Positions 50,222 to 62,416 of a stretch of DNA of 64,000 nucleotides are shown here, in pieces (within the stretch, counting starts at the first letter, position 1; each line of letters starts with the position of its first letter). The position numbers and the translations under genes are program-made. The stretch spans positions 4,070,501 through 4,134,500 of the forward strand of contig CANTUR010000049.1 in assembly GCA_947683625.1 (NCBI GenBank). Reading direction: 5' to 3'. The DNA is from Mallotus nudiflorus (taxonomy: Eukaryota > Streptophyta > Magnoliopsida > Malpighiales > Euphorbiaceae). The notes under the pieces are model-generated. The model was not told the origin of the DNA. It made no database searches and saw only the letters and a program-made list of their open reading frames with translations.

Positions 50222-51299
50222 CGTACTGAAAGTATTGAATCGGAGAGTGTATATGAACTTATATATCTTAACTAATTAAATTCAATTTATCAAATTTTAA
50301 AATAAACAAGACATGCATTGGCAAAAATTTAATTTAAAAACTAATTTTAAATTTTTAAAAATATAATTTATTTTAAATTTTTTTACTAAAAATTAAATTA
50401 AAATGATTACTTGTTTTTAAAATTTAAAATTAAAAAATTAGGTTGCATCTATTCAACTTTTCAATTATAACTAAATAGTACTCATGTATAAATAATTATG
50501 AATGTAGTTTTAAAAATTACAAAATTTATTTTAAATTTTTACATAAATAAGTATTAAGAAATACAAAAAATATATAAGTAAGAGCAAGAAATTGAAAATA
50601 GCAAATTTTAATTATATATAAATTGTAAATAATTATTTTTAAGTTATGTGATCTATATGCTTCTATATACCACATCTTTTCTCAATTTTATTCATACTCA
50701 ACGTATAGAAATCTAACTTAAGCATTAGAGTTTTTATGGGAGAAATCCCATAAATTCACCTAGACTCTTTAGTGCTTGTAGGTTCGAGAGATACGCAAAT
50801 GAATTATCAAGTAGCGTTGTTTGTGGAAAAATTCCACAACTCACATTCGATGCATATTTCAAGCACTCCTCATGAAAATCAATAAGTCTTATTCTCACTT
50901 TACATCTAATTAGAGGCATGCCATTACACATGTATATGCTTAAAGATATAATGAATTCTAATTTTTGCATACAATTTTATCCTATCATCTTCAGTTTTAA
51001 TTTTATCATGCATGTGGACACCTAATAATTATTATGACCTCACACAACATGAGCCAAAGAAAGCGACCATGACGTTTATAAAAAAAATTGATTACCTAGG
51101 CTAATATGTAATATATTTACTCTACCATAGACAAAATTATAATTTTCTTGCTCAATCCAATATAAAATTCACTATTGTGCTACGGCCCTATAAACTTGGG
51201 TATGGAAATAAAAAAGAAGTAAGAGCTCCAAATTAAGAATTGCAAAGCAACTTTGCATTAATTAAAACCCCTAACTGACTCAACTTTAATTTATTAGTA
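50219..51299. other. AT-rich intergenic stretch
   Basis: No recognised gene was found. A minus-strand open frame at 50970-50734 (78 codons, with 'FAYLSNLQALKSLGEF', loosely leucine-rich-repeat-like) has no start or end evidence and is too short to call. The remainder is AT-rich, with runs such as TTTTAAATTTTTAAAA around 50340. Confidence 0.4.
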
Positions 51300-53270
51300 T
51301 ATTGAATATAGGATGATGTTGAATAGTCTTTGTCAATAATGAGATGTTTATTTAAGGCATAGGGCTAAGCAATTTTGGTTGGTGAATAAGGACTTTAATA
51401 CTAGATTTTTCATAAGATAGCATTTATGTAATAAAGGTAGAACCTGATTCATTAGCTATAAGATGATAACGGGAATTAGGTTAGCTAAGACTCTAGACTA
51501 AACAAATTGATGGTGGACTATTTTACTAACCTTTATGCCTCTAATGGTTGTGAGAAAAATAAGATGTTGAATGTGAATAAGAGAATCTCATCTCTGTGTT
51601 GTAGAATAATTTTCTCATGTTTGAATTCAGAAAAGAGGAAGTCAAAGATGTAGTTTTTCAAATGAACCCAAATAAAGTCCAGGGTTGGATGGTATGAACC
51701 TTATTATTTTTCAAAACTTTAGGATGTAGTTGGGAATCATGTTAGCTCTAAATGTATCTCAATCCTCCAAAAAGGCATTCTCCCACTTGGTTTAGATGAT
51801 AAGATAATCATTTTAATTCAAAAAAGAAGCATTTGATGCACGTGATGTATTTCAAGTTGATCTCTTTATGTAGTGCCTTTTATAAAATTATATCCAAGGT
51901 CCTTGCAAATAAGTTAAAACATGTAATTCCAAATGTGGTGTTAAAGTTTCAAAATGTGTTCATTAAAGGAAGACTAATTACAAATAATAGCATGATAGCC
52001 TCCAGTTATGCACTATTTAAAATAGAAATCTCAAAGGTAGAATGGCTTGTTACACTAAGAATTGATATGAGCAAAACATATAATCATATTGAGTGGCCTT
52101 TTCTTCATAAAATGATGCTAAATCTAAGGTCTCTCCAAGTTAGGTAAAGTTGATTAATATGTGTATCAAACCTTTAACCTATTTTATTATGCATGACAAG
52201 TGTGAGATTGGTCCAGTCATTCCTTATAAAGGTCTTAGGCAAGGTTGCCTTTATCATCATACCTCTTCATTCTTTGTGTTGAAGGACTTTTAAGTTCTCT
52301 TCAGAGAAGTATGGCAAGAGGTATTATCCAAGAATATAAAGTAGCTTAGGGAGCTCTAATGTTATTGCATTTATTCTTTATTGATGACAATTTGTTGTTT
52401 TTCCAATCCAACTTGGTGGAAGTGACTATTATAAAACATTCTCTTCTTCTGTATGAAAAGGCCTTAAGCCAAATGGTAAATTTTTAAAAATTTATCATCA
52501 TTTTTAGCTCCAATGTAAGAAATGATATAAAGTTGGTAATATGTAGTTTCTTTACTGTAAATGAGGAGTCTTCAAATATTATTTATTTAGGAGCTTTGTC
52601 TATAGTGGGTTAAAATAGAAAGTAGGTCTTCTCCTACTTGAAGGATAGAGTATGATAATGTATTTAAGGTTAGAAGGGTAAAGCCTTAGGCTAAGTGGGT
52701 AAAGAGATTACGTTGAAATCCATTACCTAAGCTCTCGCATTATATATAATAAGAGTTTTCTTGCTTCCTCTCTTACTTTATGATAAAGTAGAGAAAATGA
52801 TAAATAGTTTTTGGTAGGGGTCGAGGGAAGGCAATTTAGGTGGCATTAGATCATAAAGTTAGGATAAACTTCATGCATAGAAGGAGAATGGGGGTTCAAA
52901 TTTTCATTATTTGCATGAATTTAACATAGCATTAATAGGTAAGATCAAGTGGTGGTTACTGAAACTCTTTAACTCTCTTATTGCAAAAACTATGAAGGCC
53001 GTATTCTTTCCAAGGATTTTTTTTTTTTGCAGACATTGTTAGGTGTGAATATAAACTACACCTAGAGAAGCATTATAGTTGTTCAAGAGTTTATTAGATA
53101 TAGATTCTTCAGAGAATAGAAGATGTCTCAGCTTTTAACATTTATAGAGATTAATGGTTTATGGATATACTTTGTCCAAAAATTACTTGAAATGCCAAGG
53201 TGGAGTTGATAGATCAAAGAGTATCTTCCCTTTTGAATCTAAATAATGATGAGTAGAATAGAGTTCATTC
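51300..53270 (+). pseudogene. LINE (L1-type non-LTR) reverse transcriptase, left part
   Basis: 51330-51410 reads 'YLRHRAKQFWLVNKDFNTRF', the linker that precedes RT in plant L1 elements. 51833-52147 is RT proper: 'YFKLISLCSAFYKIISKVLA', 'NVFIKGRLITNNSMIASSYA' and 'RIDMSKTYNHIEWPFLHKMM', where the usual A-Y-D is T-Y-N, losing the first catalytic Asp. 'PYKGLRQGC' follows at 52220-52250, and the metal-binding box reads FIDD instead of FADD at about 52374-52388. Frameshifts and stops separate the blocks. The upstream endonuclease domain was not found, consistent with a 5'-truncated LINE. The relic continues after the solo LTR at 53271-54402. Confidence 0.88.
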
Positions 53271-54402
53271 AATTAGTGATATGCCCTTGGCCAATTATAT
53301 AATGGTCATACTTTAACATTTTCATATTTTTATTTTAATAATAAAGATGTATTTTTATTATTACTGGCTAATTCTTGTATTATCCTGGATTAGTTAATTC
53401 TACTAAGATCATCCAGTACGTGACTTGATAGTAAAACTCTTAGGAGATACTTGAATTCTAATTTAAATATCCCTAGTCGATTATTGTTGTGGGAATAACA
53501 ATGAAGAAAGACTAATATGAGGTTGACTGATAATTAAATTTTACTTATCATATATATGAGATATTAAGTGAAACTCATAGGTACATATTTAGGAAAATGA
53601 TGTACTGGATTAACCCATTATGAGAATACCACATGGATTATCATCATAGGTAATTCTCATCACAGTATTATTACTTGAGTCCTCTGACCTAGGATAACTA
53701 TGGTTTCTTGCATGATAAGTTTTGTATTTTGACACATCCTTACACCATACTTTAATCGAACGATAAAACAGGTTGTGATTGGATATAGAATGAGTTATGT
53801 GAGGAATGTGAGTGGTTAAAATGGAATTTGTCCCTTAGTTATTTTGAGAAGATATATGTTAGGTAAGAGTTATCTAAAATAAATATGAAAGGATTCTAAT
53901 TTGGAATTATAATCAAAATAGAAAAAGAAGGTTAAACTTACCAAAACTATTTTGGTAAGTGGAGATTTATAAAACCCTAGAATGGATGGCTATAAATACA
54001 TCTCATTTTCTAGCATTTAGATCTAAGGTTAAGCCACATTTTCTCCTCCTTCTTCTTATACTTCTTTTGTGAAAAGAAAAGACATAGAGAGAAAACATGT
54101 TGTAAGACAACAAAAGTTCTAGCAAACCTACTTTGCTTTAGATTATCTTATTCGTATGGATACAATAGAGGACATGATCTTTTGGTGACGTCTTAATCTA
54201 ATAAGAAGACATAAAAGCTTGAGGTATGGTGTCACTAGAGTGAATCCCCTCTCTTTCTTCCAACTATCTTGCCATTAGAACATTTTTATGAGTGTTTGGA
54301 AACCCTCTTAATTAATCTAAGTCAAATTACATGGATCTGGATTATGGGTTTTATGGTTAAAAGTTTTATTTTTCGCTGCATTATGTATCACAAAACCCAA
54401 CA
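53271..54402 (+). mobile_element. Solo copia LTR (element B family) inserted in the LINE
   Basis: Body and 3' end (...ATCACAAAACCCAACA) match the copia B LTR in plus orientation, including the TATA word TATAAATACATC (about 53992). Perfect CATTC duplications flank it (53266-53270 and 54403-54407). At 1132 bp it is about 380 bp shorter than the other copies, owing to an internal deletion around 53850-53880. The first two bases are AA instead of TG. Confidence 0.9.
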
Positions 54403-55339
54403 CATTCTATTAAAATTCAATGTCAGAGTCAGCTCTTTAATTCTTAGTATTCCTCATCTATAAAGTGCACTATTAATTCTCTTATATGATGTTAGCAGAA
54501 GAATGAGAAGTGGCTATAGAAGTTTAGTGGAGTGTATTACATCATATAACTCCCTTAATAGGCATGAATTTTGTGGAACCTAGATGTGCATCTGAAAGTC
54601 AAAGTCTTCATATGGTGAGTTGGTGCTAATTATTTACCTACTAGGGACCATTTGATAAGTAGAAATATTGAATTACCAAGTCAGTGCCATCTTTGCAACC
54701 ACTTTCCTGAATCTCTGATACACTTGTTCTTACTTTGCCTTATTACCAAATCATGTTGGTTATGGAATTGTGCAAATTTTTTTTCTAGTATAATGGAGAC
54801 CTTAAGAGTACTTTTGTTACTTTTTAAAGGCTAATAATCATATGGATAAGTCATAATAGCTCTCTTTATGTGAGGTATCTAGTATTTTTGTAATCAAGTC
54901 ATTTGGCATAATAAGAGGCCATCTGCATCACATATAATAGGATTAGCTAGAAGTATATTGCTACAGTAGCAAGGAAGGATGAACAGTTTTGTTTCCTAGT
55001 TTCAAAACCTGCCCTTGCAAACTTAGAAATGGCCTCCTCCTAACTAGCTAAAATGCAACTCTGATGTTGTTATCTTTAAGAACTTGGGTAAATATGGTTT
55101 AGGGTGCATCTTAAAGAATGACATGGGTTCTTTCTATGACAATGAAAGCTATGGTTTTTTATGGTTGTGTGATGTCAGTCCTTGTTGAAGCTATCTCTAT
55201 TCAAGAGGCTCTGAACTGGATAAAGCATCTTAGATTATTTAGAGTATATTTAGAAATTAATGCTCTAGTCATAATTACAACTTTAAATAATTTTAGATAT
55301 GAGGATCTTTCAACGATAGGATTGATTATTAATGACTAA
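54403..55339 (+). pseudogene. LINE relic, right part: zinc-binding region and RNase H
   Basis: 54590-54830 reads 'YLPTRDHLISRNIELPSQCH' and 'CNHFPESLIHLFLLCLITKS', a shifted version of the zf-RVT domain C-x2-C-x-x-x-x-E-x-x-x-H-L-F-x-x-C found at the end of plant LINE pol proteins. 55118-55339 resembles the RNase H tail ('SIQEALNWIKHLRLFRVYLE' for the usual A-E/L-x-x-A-L-x-W). A TATATA-rich tail starts at 55350, so the exact LINE 3' end and any poly(A) tail are not resolved. Confidence 0.82.
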
Positions 55340-56999
55340 AAAGCTCTTTTATTATATATATATATATATATATATAAAATAAAATATATTTTTATAAAAT
55401 TATATCTTTACAATTATACTTTTTAACAAAATGTTAGTGTTAATTTACAACTAAAAGTGTTATTTTGCATCTGAAACATTTTTTACAAAAAAAAAAAGTT
55501 ATATGTTTTATGAAAATAATTTTTTTCTCAATTGCTACAAGCTACCGTCTATTTGAATTTTTTTTTTTGTAAATTAAATTTTTTTTGTAAAATATTTAAA
55601 ATGATTTTACTATACTTACAATAAAAAATAGAAACTAATTTTTTTTTAAAATAAAATAGAAAATAATATATATTATTTTATTATTAAAAGTGTTATTATG
55701 TAAATTTGATATTATTTTTTTCAAAAAGAACCAAATATTTTATAGAAAATAGTTATATATTTTATGAAAATATTTTTTCGTAATTACCACAAGTTATCTT
55801 TTTTTAATTAATAATATTTTATAAAATAATTAAAATTATTTTATTTTATTTACAATGAAATATTAATAAGATGAACAAATATCCTTATATTTATAGTAAA
55901 AAATTAATGAAGATAAACATATAAAAAATTAATAAAATATCAAATCAGTAATTAATAATTAATAATATTTTTACATTTCTTTCATAAATTAAAATAAATA
56001 TTCTTAAATAAAATATATCATTTTATTACAAATAAACTCATTAAAAAATACAAATAAATAATTTGCAGTTTCATTCATTTTCAATCAAATGCTAACATTT
56101 TTAACTAGTCTATAATTTCAATTTTACCCATACCATGTCATCATTTTCTAACGGTGTTAATGTGAATTGTCTCTAGTTGCTAACAGACTAAATTATAGAG
56201 TAGCTATTTGTCACAAAAAAAATACCACACACGTCGAAGTGAAAATACTAAAACTACATTGGGGCTGAGCACGAGATGAAGAAAATAACGAACCGAACCA
56301 AAGTTTTGAACTAAAAGACATTAAAACCATAACGAATTAAATAATTTTAATCATGAACCAAATCAAACCGAATTTTATGACTAATTTGGTACAATATAAG
56401 ATATTTATAAAAAAACCAAACTGAGAACCATACTGAACTAAAAACCGAATATAATATTGAATATTAATTTAATAAGTAATATATAGATATTAATAAATAA
56501 TATTAAGTATTAACTTAATTATATACTTATGATTATATTGTCAAGTAATATATATGTATAGTAATATATAATAAAAATTAATATGTTTTGTGATTAAAAT
56601 ATAATAAATAAATTATTAACAAAATATTTTTATTAATTTTATTTTATTAATTTATTTATTTTTTATTATTATCATCATCATCATCATCATTGTTACTATT
56701 ACTACTACTATTATTCAATTAACAAGTCATAATATGAAATGTTTATTGTATTACAATTTGAACTTAAGATATAAAAATAAAAAAAATTAACATTGCATTA
56801 GTTTCAAATAACTCAATTAACAAATAAAAATGTGAACTTTCCATTACAATACATTTTAAATTTAAAATATGAGAAATAAGAAAATTATTATTATTATCAT
56901 TAACAAGTAAAAATGTGAAATATTTATTATATTTCAATTTAAACTAAAAATATTTAAATAAGAAAATTAACATTGTATAATTTCAAAATTTATATTTTT

Positions 57000-57455
57000 A
57001 ATTAAAATATGTTGTTATTATCATGTTTGATAATTTATTAATTATTATATTTAGTAAGGAATCTAATCTTACTCATATTATTTAAAATCAATGAGTTAAA
57101 TAATATTATTATAGTTAATAACTTATTAATTATTTTTGTTAGTAAGTGATATAATCTTATTGATATTATTTAAAATTAATGAGCTAAATAATATTATTAT
57201 AATTATTATTTTACTATCTAATAATATATGGATATATATATTATAAATAACCAAAATGACATGATTTTACTTAAAACTATGTCGTTTTAGTTTTGATTAT
57301 AGTAAGTAGTGATTTTAAAAAATAATAATAATAAGAGAATGTATGTTATTTTTATTAATTAAAATATATTGCTATTATTATATTTAATAATTTATTAATT
57401 TTTATTGATATTAAGTAATTTAATCTTTTTGATATTATTCAAAAGTAATGAGGTT

Positions 57456-57519
<64 letters not shown>

Positions 57520-57600
57520 TAATAATATATAAAATATCTATATAATAATAAAAACGATATATTTTTACTCAAAACTATATCATTTTAATTTGTGGCTAAT
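57000..57600. repeat. Three diverged copies of an AT-rich unit
   Basis: Copies at about 57010-57110, 57115-57300 and 57360-57600 share TTAGTAAG-T--ATCTTATT, GATATTATTTAAAATTAATG and AAATAATATTATTATA. The second and third continue with an AAAACTATGTCGTTTTAG-like word. They look like an old tandem or segmental duplication. Confidence 0.65.
57456..57522. repeat. Palindromic triplet microsatellite (TAA)n-(TTA)n
   Basis: About 38 bases of (ATA)n pass directly into about 28 bases of (ATT)n, so the two halves are complementary and can fold back on each other. A shorter version with the same arrangement lies at about 58240-58280. Confidence 0.9.
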
Positions 57601-59219
57601 AAATACAATTTTAATTAATAATATAAATTTATCTATTACATAAAATTTTGAATTCCTATTTTGGACTGTACTATACCAATTCATTCCGATAAAATCGATT
57701 ATCCGAACCAAATTGTCAAAAAATGAGACGGTACCGGTATAGAAATTTTTAAATTAGGTACTAATAATGAAGATTTTATTTTTAAAATTTTTGAAATATG
57801 ATATGGTTTTAGAGATTTTAAATTCCTGAATTTCCTTGATTTGCGTTTACCCCTAAACTACATGATAGTTATTTGTACTTTTCCCTAATATATATTACAA
57901 ATGTATAATGATTCTAAAATTAATTACATAATTTTATTAAATTTATTAACATAAAATCTTAAAATGACATTAAAAACAAATGATATTAAAATTATATAAT
58001 AGTTTTAAGCATATTATATTTAAATAACGTTAATCCAGTATTATAATATTTAATTAATATTATAGCCAATTTTTATTACTTTATTATATTCAATACAAAA
58101 CAAAAATATTATATCTACTAAATAATTTTTTATACGTAATTTTATTCATTAATACTAATTTAAATCAACATTATATTTACTTAATATTAAATTAGTATTA
58201 TTGTTAATAAATAAAATTATATTGGTTTGACATTACCACTCAATAACAATAATAATAATAATAGTTATTATTATTATTAGTATTTAGATAATTAATAGGG
58301 GACTGAATATGTATTCTTTTGGATCCTTTATCTTCATCATTTCGATTCTCTAATTCAATAATTTTGTTTTCATTCGATTAAAAAGATCGTCATTTTTCTT
58401 CTCGTTGATTTTTTTAGTTTTATTAACATTTTTATTTCTATAAAAATTGAAAAGAAGAAATTAAATTGGTATCGTTCATAGATTTATCTTATATATGTTG
58501 TAAAGTATTACAAATTGTCGAAAGAACCAAAGTTCAAATTTTGATACAAGAACTTTCTATATTTCTTCATTCATTCTCATCTAATCAAAATGGGTTTTTT
58601 TTTAATTTAAATTTAAATTGTATTTAATATATTATTATTATTATTACAAATGAACAAGTTCATGAGCTATTAATTGAGTTTGTTCATAAATTTGTTTACG
58701 AGATTATTAAACAAGTATGTTTACAAACTTACTAAATGAGACTGTTTACGAGTTAGTTTACAAACATATTAACGAATCTGTTTACGAACTTTGACGAACT
58801 AAGTTTTAAGATGTTTGAACTCTATTTATTTATTATACAAGCCTCAAATTAAATTTACAATTGGTTGTTTAATTTAAAAAATGAGTTTTTAATGAATCAA
58901 GTTATGAACAGTAGGAATTTCAAAAGTGATCCTGTAAAATTTGGTAAGTTTAATATTCTTTTATATATTAAATGTTGAATTTCACGTGTAATAAAATTAG
59001 ATCACATATGGTATCATCGTGTTTTGTATATGTTTTAGGTTATTCAATTCTTAAAAAAATGCTGAAAATTCTAATTTTTCTTGTATTTGAATATTCTTTC
59101 TTTTTAACTTACGTGTTATTTAAAGTCATAATATTTTTCTAAATAAAATATTGGAAAACCTAATTTTCAACTCTACAACATTCAAAAATATTTCACGTTA
59201 AGAAAAATCCCTTATTTTT

Positions 59220-59843
59220 TTGGACACCACAGTAAAAGCCCAATTCTATCCCTATCTCGTCCTCTTCTTCCCTCTCTTTGCTGATTTCTCCTTTTCTCGC
59301 CTTTTCTGCCTGTTTTATCATCTCTTTCTCCTTCGCTGGTGACCGCTGCTGCTCAGGTGACGGTCGCAGCCTTGTTGCCTTCGTCCACGGCTGCTGCTAC
59401 CTCCAAGATCGTGACGCTTAGTAGGCCGGTGTTTCTCCTTTATCGCCAGCAATTGGTTCTTTATCAGGTGAGTCAACTGGTTCTTCTTCTTCTTCTCGCT
59501 CTTGCTTTTAATAGATCTCTTTTTAGTTCATATCTCTGAGAACCCAGATCAAAACATCAATAAATCACGTACCTTCCATACGTTTTTCTTATTATTGCAA
59601 TAAATCAGCTGACTTAATAAACTTGCCTGTGTCTCATCATTTGTAGCCAGTAACAATTATCTGCATATTCTTGTAAAGATCACGTGCTTTGAACTTTATC
59701 GTGTATTTGATTTATCTTCTTTTTCCTGTGGTTTGTCTTTTCATATTATTTCATTGATTTGTATAAATATGTTTCCTGAAACTATAAAATAATTAACGCA
59801 GGGATCATTTGAATGCTTTCTGCTGTATATTCACTTATTTGCA
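59220..59843 (+). promoter_or_regulatory. LCB1: LCB1 5' untranslated region with an intron
   Basis: A C/T-rich leader (from about 59220) runs to CTTTATCAG at 59467, followed by GTGAGT. The intron 59468-59801 ends TTAACGCAG, and the second leader exon (59802-59843) leads into the start codon. The transcription start is not visible and the left edge is approximate. The exon junction is inferred from splice consensus and the change in composition, not from transcript data. Confidence 0.6.
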
Positions 59844-60070
59844 ATGGAGTCTTTTTTCTTTTCAAACATTGTGAATGCTACGGCAGAGTGGGTGAAGGTG
59901 GCTTTGGATGCTCCCTCTGCCCGGGCTGTTGTTTTTGGAGTTCATATTGGAGGTGCCTACTTTCTTTCATTTCTTTTCTGACTTGTATTACCCACAATCT
60001 CTGACTTTTAATCTCTAAAAAGAAATCTTTATTTTTGTAATATTTTCTTTGAAGGTCATCTTTTCGTTGA
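59813..60070 (+). promoter_or_regulatory. Upstream ORF overlapping the LCB1 start, out of frame
   Basis: An ATG at 59813-59815 lies 31 bases before the LCB1 ATG in the +1 frame. Across the first coding splice (59952 to 60055) it continues and stops at TGA 60068-60070, giving 51 codons. Its context (T at -3, C at +4) is weak, while the LCB1 ATG has G at -3 and G at +4. Leaky scanning would let ribosomes reach LCB1. This depends on the leader acceptor at 59801 being used. Confidence 0.55.
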
Positions 60071-62416
60071 GGGTCTTCTTCTGGTGGTCATTCTTTTTCT
60101 TCTTTCCCAGAAGAGTTACAAGCCCCCTAAACGCCCTTTAACAAAGAAGGTTTGGTTATGTTGGCTGTTGCATTCTTGTCCTTAATCTTTATCATGTTGT
60201 GTGCCAGCATTAAACTGCCATACCGTGTGTTATATTTGTAGGAAATAGATGACTTATGTGAAGAATGGGTTCCAGAACCTCTCATCCCTCCTATTACAAA
60301 AGAGATGTATTATGAGCCACCAGTTTTGGAAAGGTAAATTTCTCTTTTTCGTTATCTGCCTTCTTCCCACTTTTGCCGATAACTTTTATATTCCATGTCA
60401 AAGACCTTAGTAGCAAGTTAATGCAAGCATTATAGCATTGTTTTATGGGTTAGAGGATTATCTGCAGTACTTGATTGATTATGTTTTGCTCAAGGATTTT
60501 CATTTCAACTTGTTATGCAGTGCTGCAGGACCACATACAATAATCAATGGCAAAGAAGTTCTGAACTTTGCTTCAGCTAACTATCTTGGCCTAATAGGGC
60601 ATGAGAAATTACTTGTAAGAAAACTCATTCCTAGAGAACTTTTTCCCTCCTCAAGGTATTAGTTTTCCTTAAATGGAGCTTACATACATAGGTTTATCTC
60701 AGGACTCATGCACCTCTGCATTGGAAAAATATGGTGTTGGCTCATGCGGACCTCGTGGATTCTATGGAACAATCGGTAAGACTCAACTTTAATATGTTCC
60801 TCTTGAAGAACATTTAATATGTAGATGCATGTAAAATTTACAACCTTTAAAATTTTTCTTTTCCTCAGATGTTCACCTTGATTGTGAGGCCAGAATAGCT
60901 AAGTTTTTGGGAACTCGTGATTCAATTCTTTATTCATATGGACTTTCTACTATGTTCAGTGCAATTCCTTGTTTCTGCAAGAAAGGAGATATTATAGTAG
61001 TGTGAGTGCATCTAATCTTAACATTTGAATCATGATTTACTGATGGGTATCTGCCATACAAATAGTTGAGAAAAGTTATCTGCTTTTTTCAGTCAACTTA
61101 GTGAATGTTTGTATAATACAGCAAATATCAAGTATTTTCAAGTGATTTTTTCCTATTCTTTTTAACAGATTATCCTTTAATGTCAATACTCCATGGTTTT
61201 TGAAATTATTCAAACTGTGTTTAGATAGCCAGTGATTGTTGCCTTTTAAAAGTGTTTCTCCGATGTTATTATGTTTATTAAACCCCACTGAGCACCATTA
61301 ATCTTTTTGGTTATCCCATCTTTGGCAGTTTTTGCAGGTTGTTATTCATGTTTATATCAGATATTTGTATACCTTAGAAAATCTTTTGGATTTTATGGTC
61401 AAATAGTGTACAAATTTTTAGTTTTAGATGCTTATATAAATTTTTTTTTTCACTTTTTTGTTTCTCCTAGTGATGAGGGAGTCCATTGGGGAATACAAAA
61501 TGGCCTTTATCTTTCAAGAAGCACCATTGTATATTTTAAGCATAATGACATGTATTCTCTACAAAGTACTTTGGAGAAAATAACTGCAGAGAATAAGCGT
61601 GCTAAGCAATTGCGGCGCTACATTGTAGTTGAGGCAGTTTACCAGGTACTTCTTTTTGGTATGTTTTATATATGGTTTTCATGGCTCTGTCATGCCATTG
61701 TGCTTTTTTTTTTTTTTTTTGGCTGAAAAAAGTTATCTCCATTTCTTGATCAAAAAGTTAAAATTTTTCTTTTATTGAAAGATTTTAAAATCTTGAATCT
61801 TCAGAATTCTGGCCAAATAGCTCCACTAGATGAGATCATCAAATTGAAGGAGAAATATCGCTTCCGTATTTTGTTGGATGAGAGCAACTCATTTGGTGTG
61901 CTTGGCAGGTTTGGAAAAGGTCTAACTGAATACTATGAAGTCCCGGTAAGCCTTGAAAACATTGGACTTTTTTCTCATTATTATAAACTTTGTAACTTAT
62001 GCTGGCAAGGATTTGCAGGTTGAGAAGATAGATATTATAACTGCAGCTATGGGTCATGCACTAGCCACTGAAGGAGGATTCTGTACTGGAAGCACTAGAG
62101 TCATCGATCACCAAGTATGAAAACATATTTTATCTAACAGTTGTTTTGCTGAAAGCTGGATAACCCAACTATATACTCTTCTTGTCGCTGTTATTTGCAG
62201 GAGGAAGTGGAATTATAATGGGTATTTCGCTTCCTATACTAAATGCTAATGCAGGCCTTTCTAATCTTTTGCAGCGATTGAGCAGCTCTGGATATGTGTT
62301 TTCTGCTTCTTTGCCTCCATATCTTGCCAGTGCCGCAATTACTGCTATTGATGTTCTGGAGGATAATCCTGCTTTAATAACCAAGCTGAAAGGAAACATT
62401 GCTGTATTAAGGAAAG
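59844..62416 (+). CDS. LCB1: Serine palmitoyltransferase subunit 1 (LCB1), partial gene, ten coding exons
   Basis: LCB1 pairs with LCB2 in the endoplasmic reticulum to condense serine with palmitoyl-CoA, the first step of sphingolipid synthesis. Exons: 59844-59952, 60055-60149, 60242-60333, 60521-60614, 60703-60775, 60869-61001, 61471-61645, 61805-61945, 62019-62114, 62275-62416. All have GT-AG borders and keep one frame, giving 383 residues of the usual 480 or so. The start is MESFFFSNIVNATAEWVKVA. A membrane segment at residues 38-55 is followed by 'KSYKPPKRPL'. Conserved blocks are 'EWVPEPLIPPIT', 'NFASANYLGLIGHEKLL', 'YGVGSCGPRGFYGT' (Cys145, equivalent to human Cys133), 'DEGVHWGIQNG', 'LDESNSFGVLGR' and 'AAMGHALATEGGFCTG'. 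As in other LCB1 proteins the cofactor-binding Lys is absent from that last block; LCB2 supplies it. No stop or frameshift was seen, so it is probably functional. The remaining C-terminal exons lie beyond 64000. Confidence 0.96.

Larger units (their letters stand above)
55340..59210. other. Very AT-rich intergenic region upstream of LCB1
   Basis: No gene was recognised. It contains an AT run (55352-55376) and a pair of related 200-bp segments at about 55480-55620 and 55735-55860. Repeats of GAACCGAACCAAA type occur at 56290-56460 and 57690-57770, words of a kind common in plant dispersed repeats. There are three diverged copies of a longer repeat (57000-57600), (ATC)n and (ACT)n runs (56676-56715), two palindromic triplet runs (57456-57522, 58240-58280), and GTTTACGAAC-type words (58640-58800). 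The last few hundred bases presumably include the LCB1 promoter, but no TATA box could be chosen with confidence. Confidence 0.6.

Noticed and set aside
50734..50970. Minus-strand frame with a leucine-rich-repeat-like word
   Set aside because: One loose motif in 78 codons, with no neighbouring repeats or splice-supported extension.
59339..59539. Open frame in the LCB1 leader
   Set aside because: It begins with GTG rather than ATG and runs across the leader intron donor at 59468.
61076..61288. Minus-strand open frame inside LCB1
   Set aside because: It covers intron 6 on the opposite strand and has no domain.
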